From Bacillota bacterium (GTDB taxonomy: Bacteria > Bacillota > DTU025 > MWDF01): a stretch of DNA of 33,369 nt. Numbering within the stretch: the stretch's first letter is position 1; each line of letters starts with the position of its first letter. A program made the position numbers and the translations under genes. The notes under the pieces are model-generated. The model worked only from the letters and a program-made list of their open reading frames with translations. It was not told the DNA's origin and did no database searches. Of the stretch, positions 6,226-14,947 are shown in pieces. The DNA is taken from positions 1 to 33,369 of the forward strand of contig JAGOKM010000005.1 of the NCBI GenBank assembly GCA_017994615.1. The letters run 5' to 3'.

Positions 6226-7938
6226 TTGCACGCGGAGAACTTCTTCTTGCTGTTCGGCGGACTGGCCGTCTTCATCTACGGCATGATGCAGATGGGCGAG
6301 GCCCTGCAGAAGGCTGCAGGGGAGAACATGCGCCGGATACTTCAGCTGCTTACATCTAATCCGCTCGTCGGTGTCCTGGTCGGGGCATTGGTGACCATGA
6401 TAATACAGAGCTCCAGCGCGACCACAGTTATGGTGATAGGATTCGTAAGCGCAGGGCTGATGACCCTAAGGCAGGCTACCGGGGTCATAATGGGCGCGAA
6501 CATCGGCACCACAATAACGGCTTGGTTGGTGGCGATTAAGATCGGCGACTACGCCTGGCTGATTACGGCGTTGGGATTCGTCATAATGTTCGTCGCGAAG
6601 AAAGCCAGGATGAAGCACATAGGGCAGTTCATTTTCTCGTTCGGCATCCTTTTCATAGGCTTGAACACGATGGGTTCTGCGATGAAGCCACTTGCTAAGG
6701 ACCCATTCTTCCTGGGGCTGATCGAGAAATCGGCAAGGTACCCGATACTGGGCCTCCTGGTGGGCACAGGCTTTACGATGCTTGTGCAGAGCTCAAGCGC
6801 CTCCATAGGCGTCCTCCAGACGCTGGCAAGCGCGGCCGATTCTCCAACATCGCCCGCAATCATAAGCATGATACAGGCATTCCCCCTGCTTATCGGGGCC
6901 AACATCGGCACCACGATAACTGCGGTCCTTGCATCGATCGGGGCCCGCAAGGAGGCCAAACGCGCAGCCCTTACCCATACCATATTCAACGTAATCGGGG
7001 CCCTGGTCTTCATGCCTATCTTCTACATCGCAGCAAGGGCAGGGCTTGAGGGCTGGATATCCTCAGCCGAAGGTGTGGACATCGCCACCGCCGGAGGCAT
7101 AAGGGCCGGCATCGCCGCCCTCCATTCCCTTTTCAACATATCGAATACGCTCCTTCTGCTGCCCTTCATCTGGCTGATGGTCAAAGTCGTCTCAGTGCTG
7201 ATACCTGGAAAGGACATCTGCGAGCAGAAGACCTGCCTTTATCTCGACTACAAGGTGGTCGGCACCTCATATGTAGCCCTGGACCTTGCCACCAAGGAGC
7301 TTGCCAGGATGGCGGAGTACGCAAGGAGGATGTCCCTGGATTCGAGGAAAGCCCTCATCGACCTGGACAAGCAGGCGATCTCAAGGATCATGGAGACCGA
7401 GGACATCGTCGACCTGCTGGACCGCGAGATCGTAAAATATATGTCCACCATGATGGCCAGAAGGAGCCTCACCGACCACGAATCCCTGCGCGTAGCGGGC
7501 CTGATGCATGTAACCAACGACATAGAGCGCATCGCGGACCATTGCACCAACATGGCTGAAGGAGCCCAGCAGGTATTCGAAGAGGGGATCAAGTTCTCTG
7601 ACGCAGCGAAGGCCGACCTGATCCTGGGTTTCGACAAAGTGCTTTCAATAGTCGAAGACAGCATCTCAGCATTGAGGGACAACAACCTTGACCAGGCCAT
7701 CAGGGTTATAATCCAGGAGGGAGAGGTAGACGACATGGAGCTTGAGATGAGAACCAGCCATCTCAAGAGGCTAAACGACGGATTGTGCAACCCCAAGAGC
7801 GCTGTTGTATTCCTTGAGATAATCCACAACATGGAGAGGATAAGCGACCACTGCAAGAACATAGCGGAGGCCGTCGTGAAGGACAACAACCTGGACGTGG
7901 AGAAGTTCGAAAAGGACATAACAGCTAAGAAGGCATAG
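6226..7938 (+). CDS. Na/Pi cotransporter family protein with C-terminal PhoU-like domain
   Basis: 570 residues. The start is TTG 6226, preceded at 7-nt spacing by TTTGGAGGTG; the open frame reaches back to 6163 without a better site. Residues ~5-325 hold about eight membrane helices with the two inverted signature repeats of the NptA/PhoS-type family: QSSSATT (61-67) and QSSSASI (188-194), plus two GANIGTT motifs (~90 and ~224). Residues ~345-560 form a helical PhoU-like domain with paired 'H...DIERIADHC' and 'H.MERISDHC' motifs, as in YjbB-type proteins. Likely sodium-dependent phosphate transport across the cytoplasmic membrane; the PhoU-like part probably regulates it. Confidence 0.9.
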   Translation: MHAENFFLLFGGLAVFIYGMMQMGEALQKAAGENMRRILQLLTSNPLVGVLVGALVTMIIQSSSATTVMVIGFVSAGLMTLRQATGVIMGANIGTTITAWLVAIKIGDYAWLITALGFVIMFVAKKARMKHIGQFIFSFGILFIGLNTMGSAMKPLAKDPFFLGLIEKSARYPILGLLVGTGFTMLVQSSSASIGVLQTLASAADSPTSPAIISMIQAFPLLIGANIGTTITAVLASIGARKEAKRAALTHTIFNVIGALVFMPIFYIAARAGLEGWISSAEGVDIATAGGIRAGIAALHSLFNISNTLLLLPFIWLMVKVVSVLIPGKDICEQKTCLYLDYKVVGTSYVALDLATKELARMAEYARRMSLDSRKALIDLDKQAISRIMETEDIVDLLDREIVKYMSTMMARRSLTDHESLRVAGLMHVTNDIERIADHCTNMAEGAQQVFEEGIKFSDAAKADLILGFDKVLSIVEDSISALRDNNLDQAIRVIIQEGEVDDMELEMRTSHLKRLNDGLCNPKSAVVFLEIIHNMERISDHCKNIAEAVVKDNNLDVEKFEKDITAKKA

Positions 7939-7995
7939 ATACGCTCGCCCGGCGGACGGCCTACAAGGGCCGAATGACATTAAGGGGATGTTCAG

Positions 7996-9081
7996 ATGCA
8001 GTTCAAGCTGCCGGAATACAGGAAGCCGGATTTCTCGGGGGAGGCATTCTGCAAGGCGCCTGATGCCACATTGGCGCCAGCTGCCATGGATGCTGTCGCC
8101 CCGGACAACTTCCATGCAACCTCCATCTATCCAGAGTACTTCAAATTAAAAGGCGAGTGGCGGTTGGCCGAAACCAGCCGCATGGACTGCGTCGTGGTTT
8201 TAAGCGACGGGCAACTGCGCGTTACCGAGATCCGACGCCTGAAAAAAGGCGACCTCGTTGTGACCGGAAGGAATGACGACATCAGCGAGGGCATCTACAT
8301 CAACTGCGAACCATTCGTATCGGATGCCAAGGCGAGCCCTGCGGCCTTCTCGTTCCGCAACAGCAGGTCAAGGGAAACCCCGATGTCCAGGGACTACGAG
8401 TGCCTGGAGGGGCTGCTGGACTTCGAAAGCGATTACGGTCACATCTGCTGGGTGCTCGGCCCTGCCGTAGTTTTCGACCACTATTCCCGGCAGGTTATGT
8501 CAGGCCTTGTCGAGGCCGGGTATGTCCATTCGATACTGGCCGGCAATGCCGTGGCAACCCACGACCTTGAGGCCGCAGTCTTCGGCACCGCGCTAGGCAA
8601 CGACATTATCACAAACGCACCCGTCGAAGGAGGGCACTACTGCCACCTCGAACTAATCAACAGGGTCAAAAGCGCCGGCTCAATAGAGGAATTCGTAGCA
8701 AGAAACGACATCAAGGACGGGATTATGGCCTCTTGCACGAGGCATAGGATACCATTCGTACTTGCCGGGTCGATAAGGGACGACGGACCCCTGCCTGAAG
8801 TCTACAGGGACGTATATGCCGCGCAGGATGCCATGCGGTCGATAACCGACAGGGCCACTACCATCATCTGCATGGCGACCCAGCTGCATTCCATCGCCAC
8901 CGGCAACATGACCGCCTGCTTCAGGAAGTCCGGCGATACCATCCGCCCCGTCTACTTATACATAGTAGACACCACGGAGTTCGCCTTCAACAAGCTAAGA
9001 GACAGAGGCTCTCTCAGCGCTATATCAATCACGACAAACGTACACGACTTCCTAGGCAACCTCTCAAGAAGGCTGCTGTAA
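7996..9081 (+). CDS. TIGR00300-type (archaeal-type) ornithine cyclodeaminase
   Basis: 361 residues, start after TAAGGGGATGTTC. The N-terminal part (~38-110) matches the LOR/SDH conserved region (PDNFHATSIYPEYFKLKGEW). The C-terminal part matches TIGR00300: HSILAGNAVATHDLEAAVFG, FVLAGSIRDDGPLPEVYRDV, and HSIATGN, motifs shared with the archaeal ornithine cyclodeaminase and the C-terminal domain of cyanobacterial ArgZ/AgrE. The predicted reaction is ornithine to proline plus ammonia. This family is unrelated in sequence to classical OCD/mu-crystallin. The protein is somewhat shorter than most members (about 400 residues). It follows the phosphate transporter by 57 nt. A strong hairpin lies just after the stop. 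Confidence 0.8.
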   Translation: MQFKLPEYRKPDFSGEAFCKAPDATLAPAAMDAVAPDNFHATSIYPEYFKLKGEWRLAETSRMDCVVVLSDGQLRVTEIRRLKKGDLVVTGRNDDISEGIYINCEPFVSDAKASPAAFSFRNSRSRETPMSRDYECLEGLLDFESDYGHICWVLGPAVVFDHYSRQVMSGLVEAGYVHSILAGNAVATHDLEAAVFGTALGNDIITNAPVEGGHYCHLELINRVKSAGSIEEFVARNDIKDGIMASCTRHRIPFVLAGSIRDDGPLPEVYRDVYAAQDAMRSITDRATTIICMATQLHSIATGNMTACFRKSGDTIRPVYLYIVDTTEFAFNKLRDRGSLSAISITTNVHDFLGNLSRRLL

Positions 9082-9089
9082 GAGATGCA

Positions 9090-9122
9090 AAGGCCAGGCA
9101 GGCATCAGGCCTGCCTTGCCTT
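9090..9122 (+). terminator. Long hairpin after the ornithine cyclodeaminase gene
   Basis: AAGGC-C-AGGCAGGC (from 9090) pairs with GCCTGCCT-T-GCCTT (to 9122): 13 bp with a single mismatch and a 5-nt loop, starting 8 nt after the stop codon. The last bases of the stem are TT but no long U-tract follows. Probable terminator for the 6226-9081 unit. Confidence 0.6.
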
Positions 9123-9309
9123 ACGCAATAATATATCCTCTTATCCGAATATGCCGATATATCATATGTCTCGGCCGTGCATGAGCATAATCAAATAGAA
9201 GCCGCCCGCAGGACATGCGGACTGTGGCCGCGGCAGCCTGTGCAGCCGCTGGGTATATATCCAAGAACTCCACCAAGGATATGGAATGCCGGAAGAGTGC
9301 GCCTAACTT
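9123..9309. other. Convergent intergenic region with short GC-rich hairpins
   Basis: This 187-nt gap separates the 3' ends of the cyclodeaminase (+) and photolyase (-) genes. It begins AT-rich and then holds CCGCA/TGCGG (9207-9221) and GCGGC/GCCGC stems. I see no RNA family, promoter or convincing small ORF. Confidence 0.4.
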
Positions 9310-10680
9310 TCAGCGGTTCGCTGCTTCCTCGCCCTTTATCATCTTGCGCACATTGGATACGTACTCCTCGACGTCGAACTTCCTTGCGGCGCCCGAATAC
9401 GACATATACCTCACCATGCCGAAGACAGGCCTTTCGCCCCATGGCCTGTCGTGGACTCCTCCGATGGACCACGCTATCCCGGCATATCCGTTAGGGTCCC
9501 TGCCGTCCAGGCTCCACCTGTCGTTGAGCTGAATGGCCGCTTTGAGCGCCGTCCCGGCGTCTTCCGACCACTCCAGGATCTTCTTCGCCCAGTACATCCT
9601 GAGGTAGCCGGGCATGCTACCCTTAATCTCCATCTCTGCCTGGGCTGCGTTCCATAGCATGTCATGTGTAGAACACGATTCCATCTGCTCCACTGTGAAC
9701 AAATGGTCCCGTGCGTCCCCTCTATGCTTCTCGAGGCTCTTCCTGGCCCATTCGGGGAACGCGTCGATGCTGTCGTAACCTTCGCAGTAGTGGCAGAAGT
9801 TTTCAGAGAGCTCCCTTCTGACGAAGGCTTGTTCTATGAATTCGTCCGCACCCCGCCCGCCTTTGCTCATCGCCGCGAACACGGCCCTCCTCGGGCTCAG
9901 CTGCCCGAAATGGAAATAAGGCGAAAGCCCTGACTGCGCCCTTTTGTTAGGGTCGTTTGCCTCCGCATATCTCTCTAGCCCACCCTCGATGAATCTGTCC
10001 AGAAGCTTGTTCGCTTCCCTCATGCCGGGTTCAGGGAGCAGCGGATCCATCTCCCCTGCCCTGCTTCTGATCCTGTCGATCGACCTTCTGCTTTCTGCTA
10101 CTTCATCCTCTCCTAGCATGAAAGCCCCGTCCTTCAGCCCTGGCGCTTCATCCAGGAAGTCGCGTAGCTTCGCGTTAAGCTTGGGCCTGATGGTATATGC
10201 GCCGTATTCCCTCTTGTCGGAAGCTGCTGTGACCGGCACTATGTTGTGCGCGTCAACGGTTTCGATCCTTACTTCAGAGAGCTCTTCAGCCTGACTCCGC
10301 CATCTCCTCGAATGCCTCAGAGGCCCGTAATCGCACACGATGATGCCGGCCTTCAAGCCGTGGGCCAGACTGATGACCTCCTCAGGAGGATTGCCCTCAA
10401 GGTATCTGAAGCATACCCCTTTGTCCAGCAGGCTACTGCCAACCTCTGCAAGTCCGCGCATCATGAAGCCGTAGTGCCTGGCAGTCGCGCCGGGCACCCT
10501 GTCGGTCATGCAGAATGCCACGTAGAGCTTCTCACCGGCATCCATGGCCAGCCTTGCAGCGTAGGAAAGCGCCCAATTGTCCTCCGTCCGTTGGTCGCGG
10601 CTCATCCAATAAAGCACGGGACCGGTCCTCCTCGGAGCTCCCGTGTATTCTACGACCCTTTCCCAATCAATATTTCTCAT
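9310..10680 (-). CDS. phr: Class II deoxyribodipyrimidine (CPD) photolyase
   Basis: 456 residues from the ATG at 10680 (GAGGGG upstream); the longer frame to 10734 has no ribosome binding site. The N-terminal photolyase alpha/beta domain begins 'GPVLYWMSRDQRTEDNWAL', the class II hallmark (MSRDQR..DNWAL). The C-terminal FAD domain has SGLSPYFHFGQLSPRRA, FVRRELSENFC, NDRWSLDGRDPNGYAG and RPVFGMVRYMS, all class II signatures. The enzyme repairs cyclobutane pyrimidine dimers in DNA using FADH- and blue light. Class II enzymes are common in anaerobes and archaea. A DsrE-like gene lies upstream on the same strand, separated by a hairpin. Confidence 0.93.
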   Translation of the reverse strand: MRNIDWERVVEYTGAPRRTGPVLYWMSRDQRTEDNWALSYAARLAMDAGEKLYVAFCMTDRVPGATARHYGFMMRGLAEVGSSLLDKGVCFRYLEGNPPEEVISLAHGLKAGIIVCDYGPLRHSRRWRSQAEELSEVRIETVDAHNIVPVTAASDKREYGAYTIRPKLNAKLRDFLDEAPGLKDGAFMLGEDEVAESRRSIDRIRSRAGEMDPLLPEPGMREANKLLDRFIEGGLERYAEANDPNKRAQSGLSPYFHFGQLSPRRAVFAAMSKGGRGADEFIEQAFVRRELSENFCHYCEGYDSIDAFPEWARKSLEKHRGDARDHLFTVEQMESCSTHDMLWNAAQAEMEIKGSMPGYLRMYWAKKILEWSEDAGTALKAAIQLNDRWSLDGRDPNGYAGIAWSIGGVHDRPWGERPVFGMVRYMSYSGAARKFDVEEYVSNVRKMIKGEEAANR

Positions 10681-10740
10681 AAGCCCGCATCCCCTCTGAC
10701 GGCGGATTTGCGCCTCAAAATGGCAAAAGGACATAAAGCC

Positions 10741-10768
10741 GCCCTGGCCTGAGTAAGGGGGCCAGGGC
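10741..10768 (-). terminator. Hairpin between the DsrE-like and photolyase genes
   Basis: GCCCTGGCC (10741-10749) and GGCCAGGGC (10760-10768) form a perfect 9-bp stem with a 10-nt loop, 8 nt after the DsrE-like stop on the minus strand. The following bases (GGCTTTATGTCCTTTT) are only partly U-rich. Likely terminator of the DsrE-like gene. Confidence 0.6.
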
Positions 10769-10775
10769 GTAGCTC

Positions 10776-11114
10776 CTAGAGCGTTATCACTGTAAAGCCT
10801 TGGGAGATGTATGCCGCCATCGACGGATGCCCGCTCATCTCCCCGTTGAGCCTGTAGCCGTTCGCCTCAAGGTAGTCTAGGGACCCTGTAGCCCTTGAGC
10901 AGGCTTTGCAGACACAGTCGATAAGGTTCGCCTCCTTGGCCTTGAGAAGCAGCGTGCCCTTGGCTTCGTCCATATCCTTCAGGGTCTTCGTCGCCGTACC
11001 CTCGACCACTATGAGGGCCTCGCTGCCCTGGGCCCTGAGCTCAAGTGCATTCAGAATCACATGGGAGAAGCACATGGTCTCGCCCTTGAATGCGAAGAAA
11101 ACGAATTTGCCCAT
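10776..11114 (-). CDS. DsrE-like small cytoplasmic protein
   Basis: 112 residues from the ATG at 11114, with AAGGAGGG 8 nt upstream. The fold pattern is DsrE-like: MGKFVFFAFKGETMCFSHVI at the N terminus, then EALIVVEGTATKTL, a helix, and a cysteine cluster DCVCKACSR (CxCxxC) around residues 66-74, ending in a strand (GFTVITL). DsrE-family proteins carry or sense sulfur or redox state; a metal or persulfide role for the CxCxxC motif is inference. It is separated from photolyase by a terminator-like hairpin and is probably monocistronic. Confidence 0.75.
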   Translation of the reverse strand: MGKFVFFAFKGETMCFSHVILNALELRAQGSEALIVVEGTATKTLKDMDEAKGTLLLKAKEANLIDCVCKACSRATGSLDYLEANGYRLNGEMSGHPSMAAYISQGFTVITL

Positions 11115-11288
11115 CTTCAAGCCCTCCTTTTCGCAGGTAATTCCGCCCGTGTAGGTATATATTTAGTATTCTAGGGATATCCTGTTTTACCTTCCTTGAG
11201 GCGAAAACTTGTGCAGCGGCGCCTAGCCTCCTTGTCCGCACAACCTCATGGAATTACTATTCTCTTAAGGGAAGACGGGAGGTGCCCG

Positions 11289-12113
11289 GTGGGAGAGCAT
11301 AATGTAGTCAAGGCGTCTCAAAGGCCCTGGTTTGCGTCGGACGTCGCATCAATGGCGGCGTCGCTCGGCGTGTCGCCAGGGGACACGCTGGTCGTCCATA
11401 CAAGGATGTCCGCGATGGGCTGGGTCTGCGGAGGCCCCCAGGCCGTAGTCGAGGGGCTCCTGGCCGCCTTGGGGGAAGCCGGCACGCTCGTAATGCCTGC
11501 CCATTCGGGGGCCAACAGCGACCCGGCCTTGTGGTGCAACCCCCCGGTACCTGTGGAGTGGTGGGAGCCCATCAGGCTTAACATGCCGGCGTTCTCGGAA
11601 AAGCGGACGCCGACGAGGGGTGTCGGTTGCGTTGCCGAGCTCTTCAGAAGCTGGCCAGGGACCTTGAGGTCGTCGCACCCAAGCGGCTCATTCTCGGCCA
11701 GGGGCCCTAATGCCGGCTTCATCACCAAGGGCTCCTCGCTGGACTTCCCCTTCGGGGACAGGTCCCCCCTTGCGAGGGTGTTCGACCTGGACGGCAAGGT
11801 GTTGCTGATCGGGGTGGGATACGGCAACAACACATCCATGCACCTGGGCGAATACAGGTCTGGAATCCTTCCTGCTATAAGGCAGGGCGCGGCGGTAATG
11901 GCCGAAAACGGCAGGCAATGGGCCTGGTATCATGACATCGACTCCGATTCGGACATCTTCCCAGAAATAGGCGAGGAGTTCGAGAAAGCAGGCGGCGCGG
12001 TGTCGAAAGGCAAAATATGCCAGGCGCATAGCATGCTGATGCGTCAGAGGGACATCGTATCGTTCACTGCTGATTTCTTGCGAAAAAGAAGGACTTGCCG
12101 CACTTCCCGATGA
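11289..12113 (+). CDS. AAC(3) family N-acetyltransferase
   Basis: 274 residues from GTG 11289, preceded by GGGAGGTG at 11277-11284; the frame is open further upstream without a ribosome binding site, and this start gives the family's usual length. Conserved AAC(3)/YokD blocks are present: GDTLVVHTRMSAMGWVCGG, GTLVMPAHSG, FSEKRTPTRGVGCVAELFR and RSSHPSGSFSARG, the last carrying the catalytic-site His. Family members transfer acetyl from acetyl-CoA to the 3-amino group of 2-deoxystreptamine aminoglycosides, but many environmental members have unknown physiological substrates, so resistance should not be assumed. It is followed after 46 nt by the GGDEF gene. Confidence 0.88.
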   Translation: MGEHNVVKASQRPWFASDVASMAASLGVSPGDTLVVHTRMSAMGWVCGGPQAVVEGLLAALGEAGTLVMPAHSGANSDPALWCNPPVPVEWWEPIRLNMPAFSEKRTPTRGVGCVAELFRSWPGTLRSSHPSGSFSARGPNAGFITKGSSLDFPFGDRSPLARVFDLDGKVLLIGVGYGNNTSMHLGEYRSGILPAIRQGAAVMAENGRQWAWYHDIDSDSDIFPEIGEEFEKAGGAVSKGKICQAHSMLMRQRDIVSFTADFLRKRRTCRTSR

Positions 12114-12159
12114 ATATCCAACCTGTAGGCAGCCCGGATACTAGATACCGGAGGTTCCC

Positions 12160-13779
12160 ATGGATGCTTCTAGACAAAGCGACGCGCGAGAGATATTGAG
12201 CTCAGCCGAGGCACTGAGCAGGACGAGCAACAAGGAGGCAATAGACAGGGCCCGGAAGGCATATGCCACCGCCCTTGAGCAGAACGACAACGTAACGAGG
12301 CTGAAGGCCTTGGTCCTGATGGGAAGGTGCGCCTTCATGCTGGGCCGGACCACCGATGCCATCAAATGGCTCCTTGAGTGCATCTCCACCGCCGAGACCC
12401 TGAACCTGCCCGAGCAGATGGCCGAGGCTTACAACCAGCTTGGCAACACATACCAGGTGATGAGCGATTTCGGAAGGTCAATCTCCTGCTACCTTGATGC
12501 CCTGGACATCATAAGGGAGAACGGGCTGGCCTGGCTGGAAGGCAGCATCCTGAACAACATCGGCGCATTGTACATGTCCCTGGAGGATTATGACAGAGCT
12601 GCTGAATATTTCCTGCAGTCTTACGAGAAGGACATGACCGCGTCCACGACATCAGCCGTGCTTCTGTTGAACCTGGCAAGCATATACGCCAAGAAGAAGC
12701 TCCACGACAGCGCCGACAGGTACATGAACGCGGCCATGGACGCCCTGAAGGACAAGGACGACCTCCTGATGAACTCATGGTGCTTCCTTACCCAGGGGGA
12801 GCTCGCCCAATCGAAGGGCAGGATGTCCGAAGCGATAGAGAATTACAGGAAGGCCATCGGGCTCTGCAGGGAGACCGGGGACCTGTTCAACGAGTGCGAC
12901 ATGGGTGTCAAGGTCGGCCAGCTTCTCATGGAGGCGGGCAAATACGAAGACGCCCTCAAGGTGCTTATCGGCACGCACGACATTAGCGGAGACTTGAAGT
13001 CAAGCGAAGTGAGGCGCAAGCTGGCCCTGATGATAGCGAAATGCTATACCGCCCTGGGGCAGGAGAAGGCCTCTCTTGAGTATTACAAGCTTCACAGCAT
13101 GTATGTAGAACAGGCGGAGAACGAGAACATGGAAAACCAGCGCAACAGCGTTTTCCTGCAGGTGCAGCAGCACGAGACCAACCTGGAGAGGATAAGGCTC
13201 AAGCAGCTGAGCGAGGAGCTTCTAAGGAAGACGGACGAGCTTAAAGAGGCTTACGCCACCATGGAGAGGCAGGCCATCATCGATTCGCTGACAGGGATAA
13301 GGAACAGAAGGTCTATGGATTCGATGCTCGATGCCTCATGGAAGAAATGCCAGGACGAATCCAAGCCGTTCACCCTGATGCTGGTGGACCTAGACTGCTT
13401 CAAGAACTACAACGACCACTACGGCCACCCTGCAGGGGACGAGAACCTGAAACGCGTGGCAAAGTCCCTGCAGGAAACCATCGGGGACGAACGCCTGATA
13501 GGCAGGTTCGGCGGTGACGAGTTCATCGCAATCCTGCCTGGATTGACCGGTGACGAAGCCAGGGTCCTGGGCAACAGGCTGATAGAAAACGTCAAGGGCC
13601 TCCGCATCCCCCATGAGAGGAACGAGGCTTCCAGCATACAGACGATAACCATAGGGGCCATCAGCCTTGTGCCGGGAAAGGACGACCTGCAAAGCAGCGT
13701 CCTTCATATGGCGGACAACGCCCTCTATGAAGGCAAGAAGCAGGGCAAGGACAGACTTGTACTTTACAGCAGGGAATAG
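12160..13779 (+). CDS. TPR-repeat diguanylate cyclase (GGDEF)
   Basis: 539 residues, start after GGAGGTTCCC. Residues ~10-320 are tetratricopeptide repeats (e.g. AEAYNQLGNTYQVMSDFGRS, LNNIGALYMSLEDYDRAAEY), ~325-372 a coiled coil, and ~373-537 a GGDEF domain with DSLTGIRNRR (375-384) and an intact GGDEF at 451-455. The c-di-GMP inhibitory I-site RxxD, expected just upstream, reads GDER here, so product inhibition is probably absent. There is no membrane segment or signal peptide; this is a cytoplasmic c-di-GMP synthase candidate controlled through TPR protein contacts. The guanine deaminase gene starts 12 nt downstream. Confidence 0.92.
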   Translation: MDASRQSDAREILSSAEALSRTSNKEAIDRARKAYATALEQNDNVTRLKALVLMGRCAFMLGRTTDAIKWLLECISTAETLNLPEQMAEAYNQLGNTYQVMSDFGRSISCYLDALDIIRENGLAWLEGSILNNIGALYMSLEDYDRAAEYFLQSYEKDMTASTTSAVLLLNLASIYAKKKLHDSADRYMNAAMDALKDKDDLLMNSWCFLTQGELAQSKGRMSEAIENYRKAIGLCRETGDLFNECDMGVKVGQLLMEAGKYEDALKVLIGTHDISGDLKSSEVRRKLALMIAKCYTALGQEKASLEYYKLHSMYVEQAENENMENQRNSVFLQVQQHETNLERIRLKQLSEELLRKTDELKEAYATMERQAIIDSLTGIRNRRSMDSMLDASWKKCQDESKPFTLMLVDLDCFKNYNDHYGHPAGDENLKRVAKSLQETIGDERLIGRFGGDEFIAILPGLTGDEARVLGNRLIENVKGLRIPHERNEASSIQTITIGAISLVPGKDDLQSSVLHMADNALYEGKKQGKDRLVLYSRE

Positions 13780-13791
13780 GAGTCTGATGAA

Positions 13792-14256
13792 ATGGACGAC
13801 TTCATGGATATCGCTGTGCAGGAGGCTGTCGATGGCGCCCGGGCCGGCCATGGCGGGCCCTTCGGCGCATGCGTGGTGAAAGACGGAAAAGTGATTTCGG
13901 CGGCGCACAACAGGGTGCTCTTGTATAACGACCCGACGCTTCACGCCGAAATGCAGGCTATAAGCGAAGCGGCCAGGAAGCTGGGCCGCTTCGATCTGTC
14001 AGGATGCGAGCTGTATACAAGCTGCGAGCCTTGTCCTATGTGCCTCGGGGCGATCTACTGGGCGAGGATCAGGAAGGTCATCTTCGCCGCCGACCGCGAC
14101 GACGCGGCCGACGCAGGGTTCGACGACAAGAAGTTCTACGAGGACGTCGAAAATGGAAGGCCCCCCGAAGGAGTTGAAATCATCCAGTCTGGAAGGGAGA
14201 AAGCCCTGAAGGCCTTCAGGGTCTGGAACGAAAAGCAGGACAGGAGGCTCTATTAG
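13792..14256 (+). CDS. guaD: Guanine deaminase, cytidine-deaminase-fold (Bacillus GuaD type)
   Basis: 154 residues. The zinc site is HAE (His51, Glu53 proton shuttle) and CPMC (Cys81, Cys84) within TSCEPCPMCLGAIYWAR. The context GGPFGA, YNDPT and DAADAGFDD is characteristic of the Bacillus subtilis GuaD subgroup rather than TadA, and the protein ends with the aromatic FRVWNEKQDRRLY tail of that group. It converts guanine to xanthine in purine salvage or catabolism. It lies 12 nt after the GGDEF gene and 18 nt before a RibD_C-type reductase, so the three are probably one transcript. Confidence 0.9.
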   Translation: MDDFMDIAVQEAVDGARAGHGGPFGACVVKDGKVISAAHNRVLLYNDPTLHAEMQAISEAARKLGRFDLSGCELYTSCEPCPMCLGAIYWARIRKVIFAADRDDAADAGFDDKKFYEDVENGRPPEGVEIIQSGREKALKAFRVWNEKQDRRLY

Positions 14257-14274
14257 AGCCCCGAGGAGGCCCTT

Positions 14275-14928
14275 ATGAAGCCTTATACGATCCTATTCTG
14301 CATGATGTCAGCAGACGGTTCGTTCATCTCCGACCGGTTTGACACGGACCTGTACTACGAGACGGGCTATGCCTTGGGGGCTGACGCTGTCATGACAGGC
14401 GCTGACAGCATGCTCACAGGGCTAGAGAGCTTCGCCGGCAGATCGCCCGACGAATCCTGCCCTCATGAAAAAGCCGGTGACGCCTCGTTGCCCTGGCTGG
14501 TCGTAAGCGACAGCAAGGGCAGGCTATTCGGCCATCTAGGGCATTACAGGCACATGGAGTTCATAAGGGACGTGATCGTGCTTGTTTCTCAGGCAACCCC
14601 CGCCTCGTACGTGAGATACCTCGAGGATAATTCGTACGGTTACATCAGGGCTGGCTTTGACAGGTGCGACCTGGTAGAAGCCGTGGCGAAGCTGGGCAAC
14701 GATTTCGGTATAAAGATTCTGAGGGTGGACTCGGCAGGTGCCCTTGCAGGGACGTTCCTGGATGAGGGGCTGGCCGACAGGCTGGTCCTCATAACATCCC
14801 CTTTCATAGCCAGGACGCCTTCGAGACGGCCGTTCGGCGCGCTTGTCAAGGATGTGGCCTTGGATCTAGTCGAATGCAAGGCCCAAAGGGGCGGCCACGT
14901 TATGGCAACTTACATAGTGAACCAGTGA
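14275..14928 (+). CDS. RibD C-terminal / dihydrofolate reductase-like family protein
   Basis: 217 residues, start after GAGGAGGCCCTT. The pattern is that of the RibD_C/COG1985 reductase fold: opening strand YTILFCMMSADGSF, GADAVMTGADSML, a central 'PWLVVSDSKGRL' strand, and 'ILRVDSAGALAGTFLDEGLADRLVLITSPF', corresponding to the G-G...L...L..GLVDEL motif of pyrimidine reductases. NADPH-dependent reduction of a pterin or pyrimidine is likely; the substrate is unknown. RibD itself fuses a deaminase to this reductase fold, and here a separate deaminase (GuaD) is directly upstream. Confidence 0.75.
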   Translation: MKPYTILFCMMSADGSFISDRFDTDLYYETGYALGADAVMTGADSMLTGLESFAGRSPDESCPHEKAGDASLPWLVVSDSKGRLFGHLGHYRHMEFIRDVIVLVSQATPASYVRYLEDNSYGYIRAGFDRCDLVEAVAKLGNDFGIKILRVDSAGALAGTFLDEGLADRLVLITSPFIARTPSRRPFGALVKDVALDLVECKAQRGGHVMATYIVNQ

Positions 14929-14947
14929 AAACCTTCTGCACCTGATG

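Noticed and set aside
7248-7919. 223-aa minus-strand frame inside the Na/Pi cotransporter gene
   Set aside because: Ser-rich shadow of the PhoU-like domain, with no start signal or recognisable domain.
9123-9309. Possible structured ncRNA or CRISPR-like repeat between the cyclodeaminase and photolyase genes
   Set aside because: Only short 5-bp GC stems and no regularly spaced repeats; chance pairing in GC-rich DNA is sufficient.
11289-12113. AAC(3)-type gene read as an acquired antibiotic-resistance cassette
   Set aside because: Codon use matches the neighbours and there is no mobile element nearby; it looks like a chromosomal member with an unknown native substrate.
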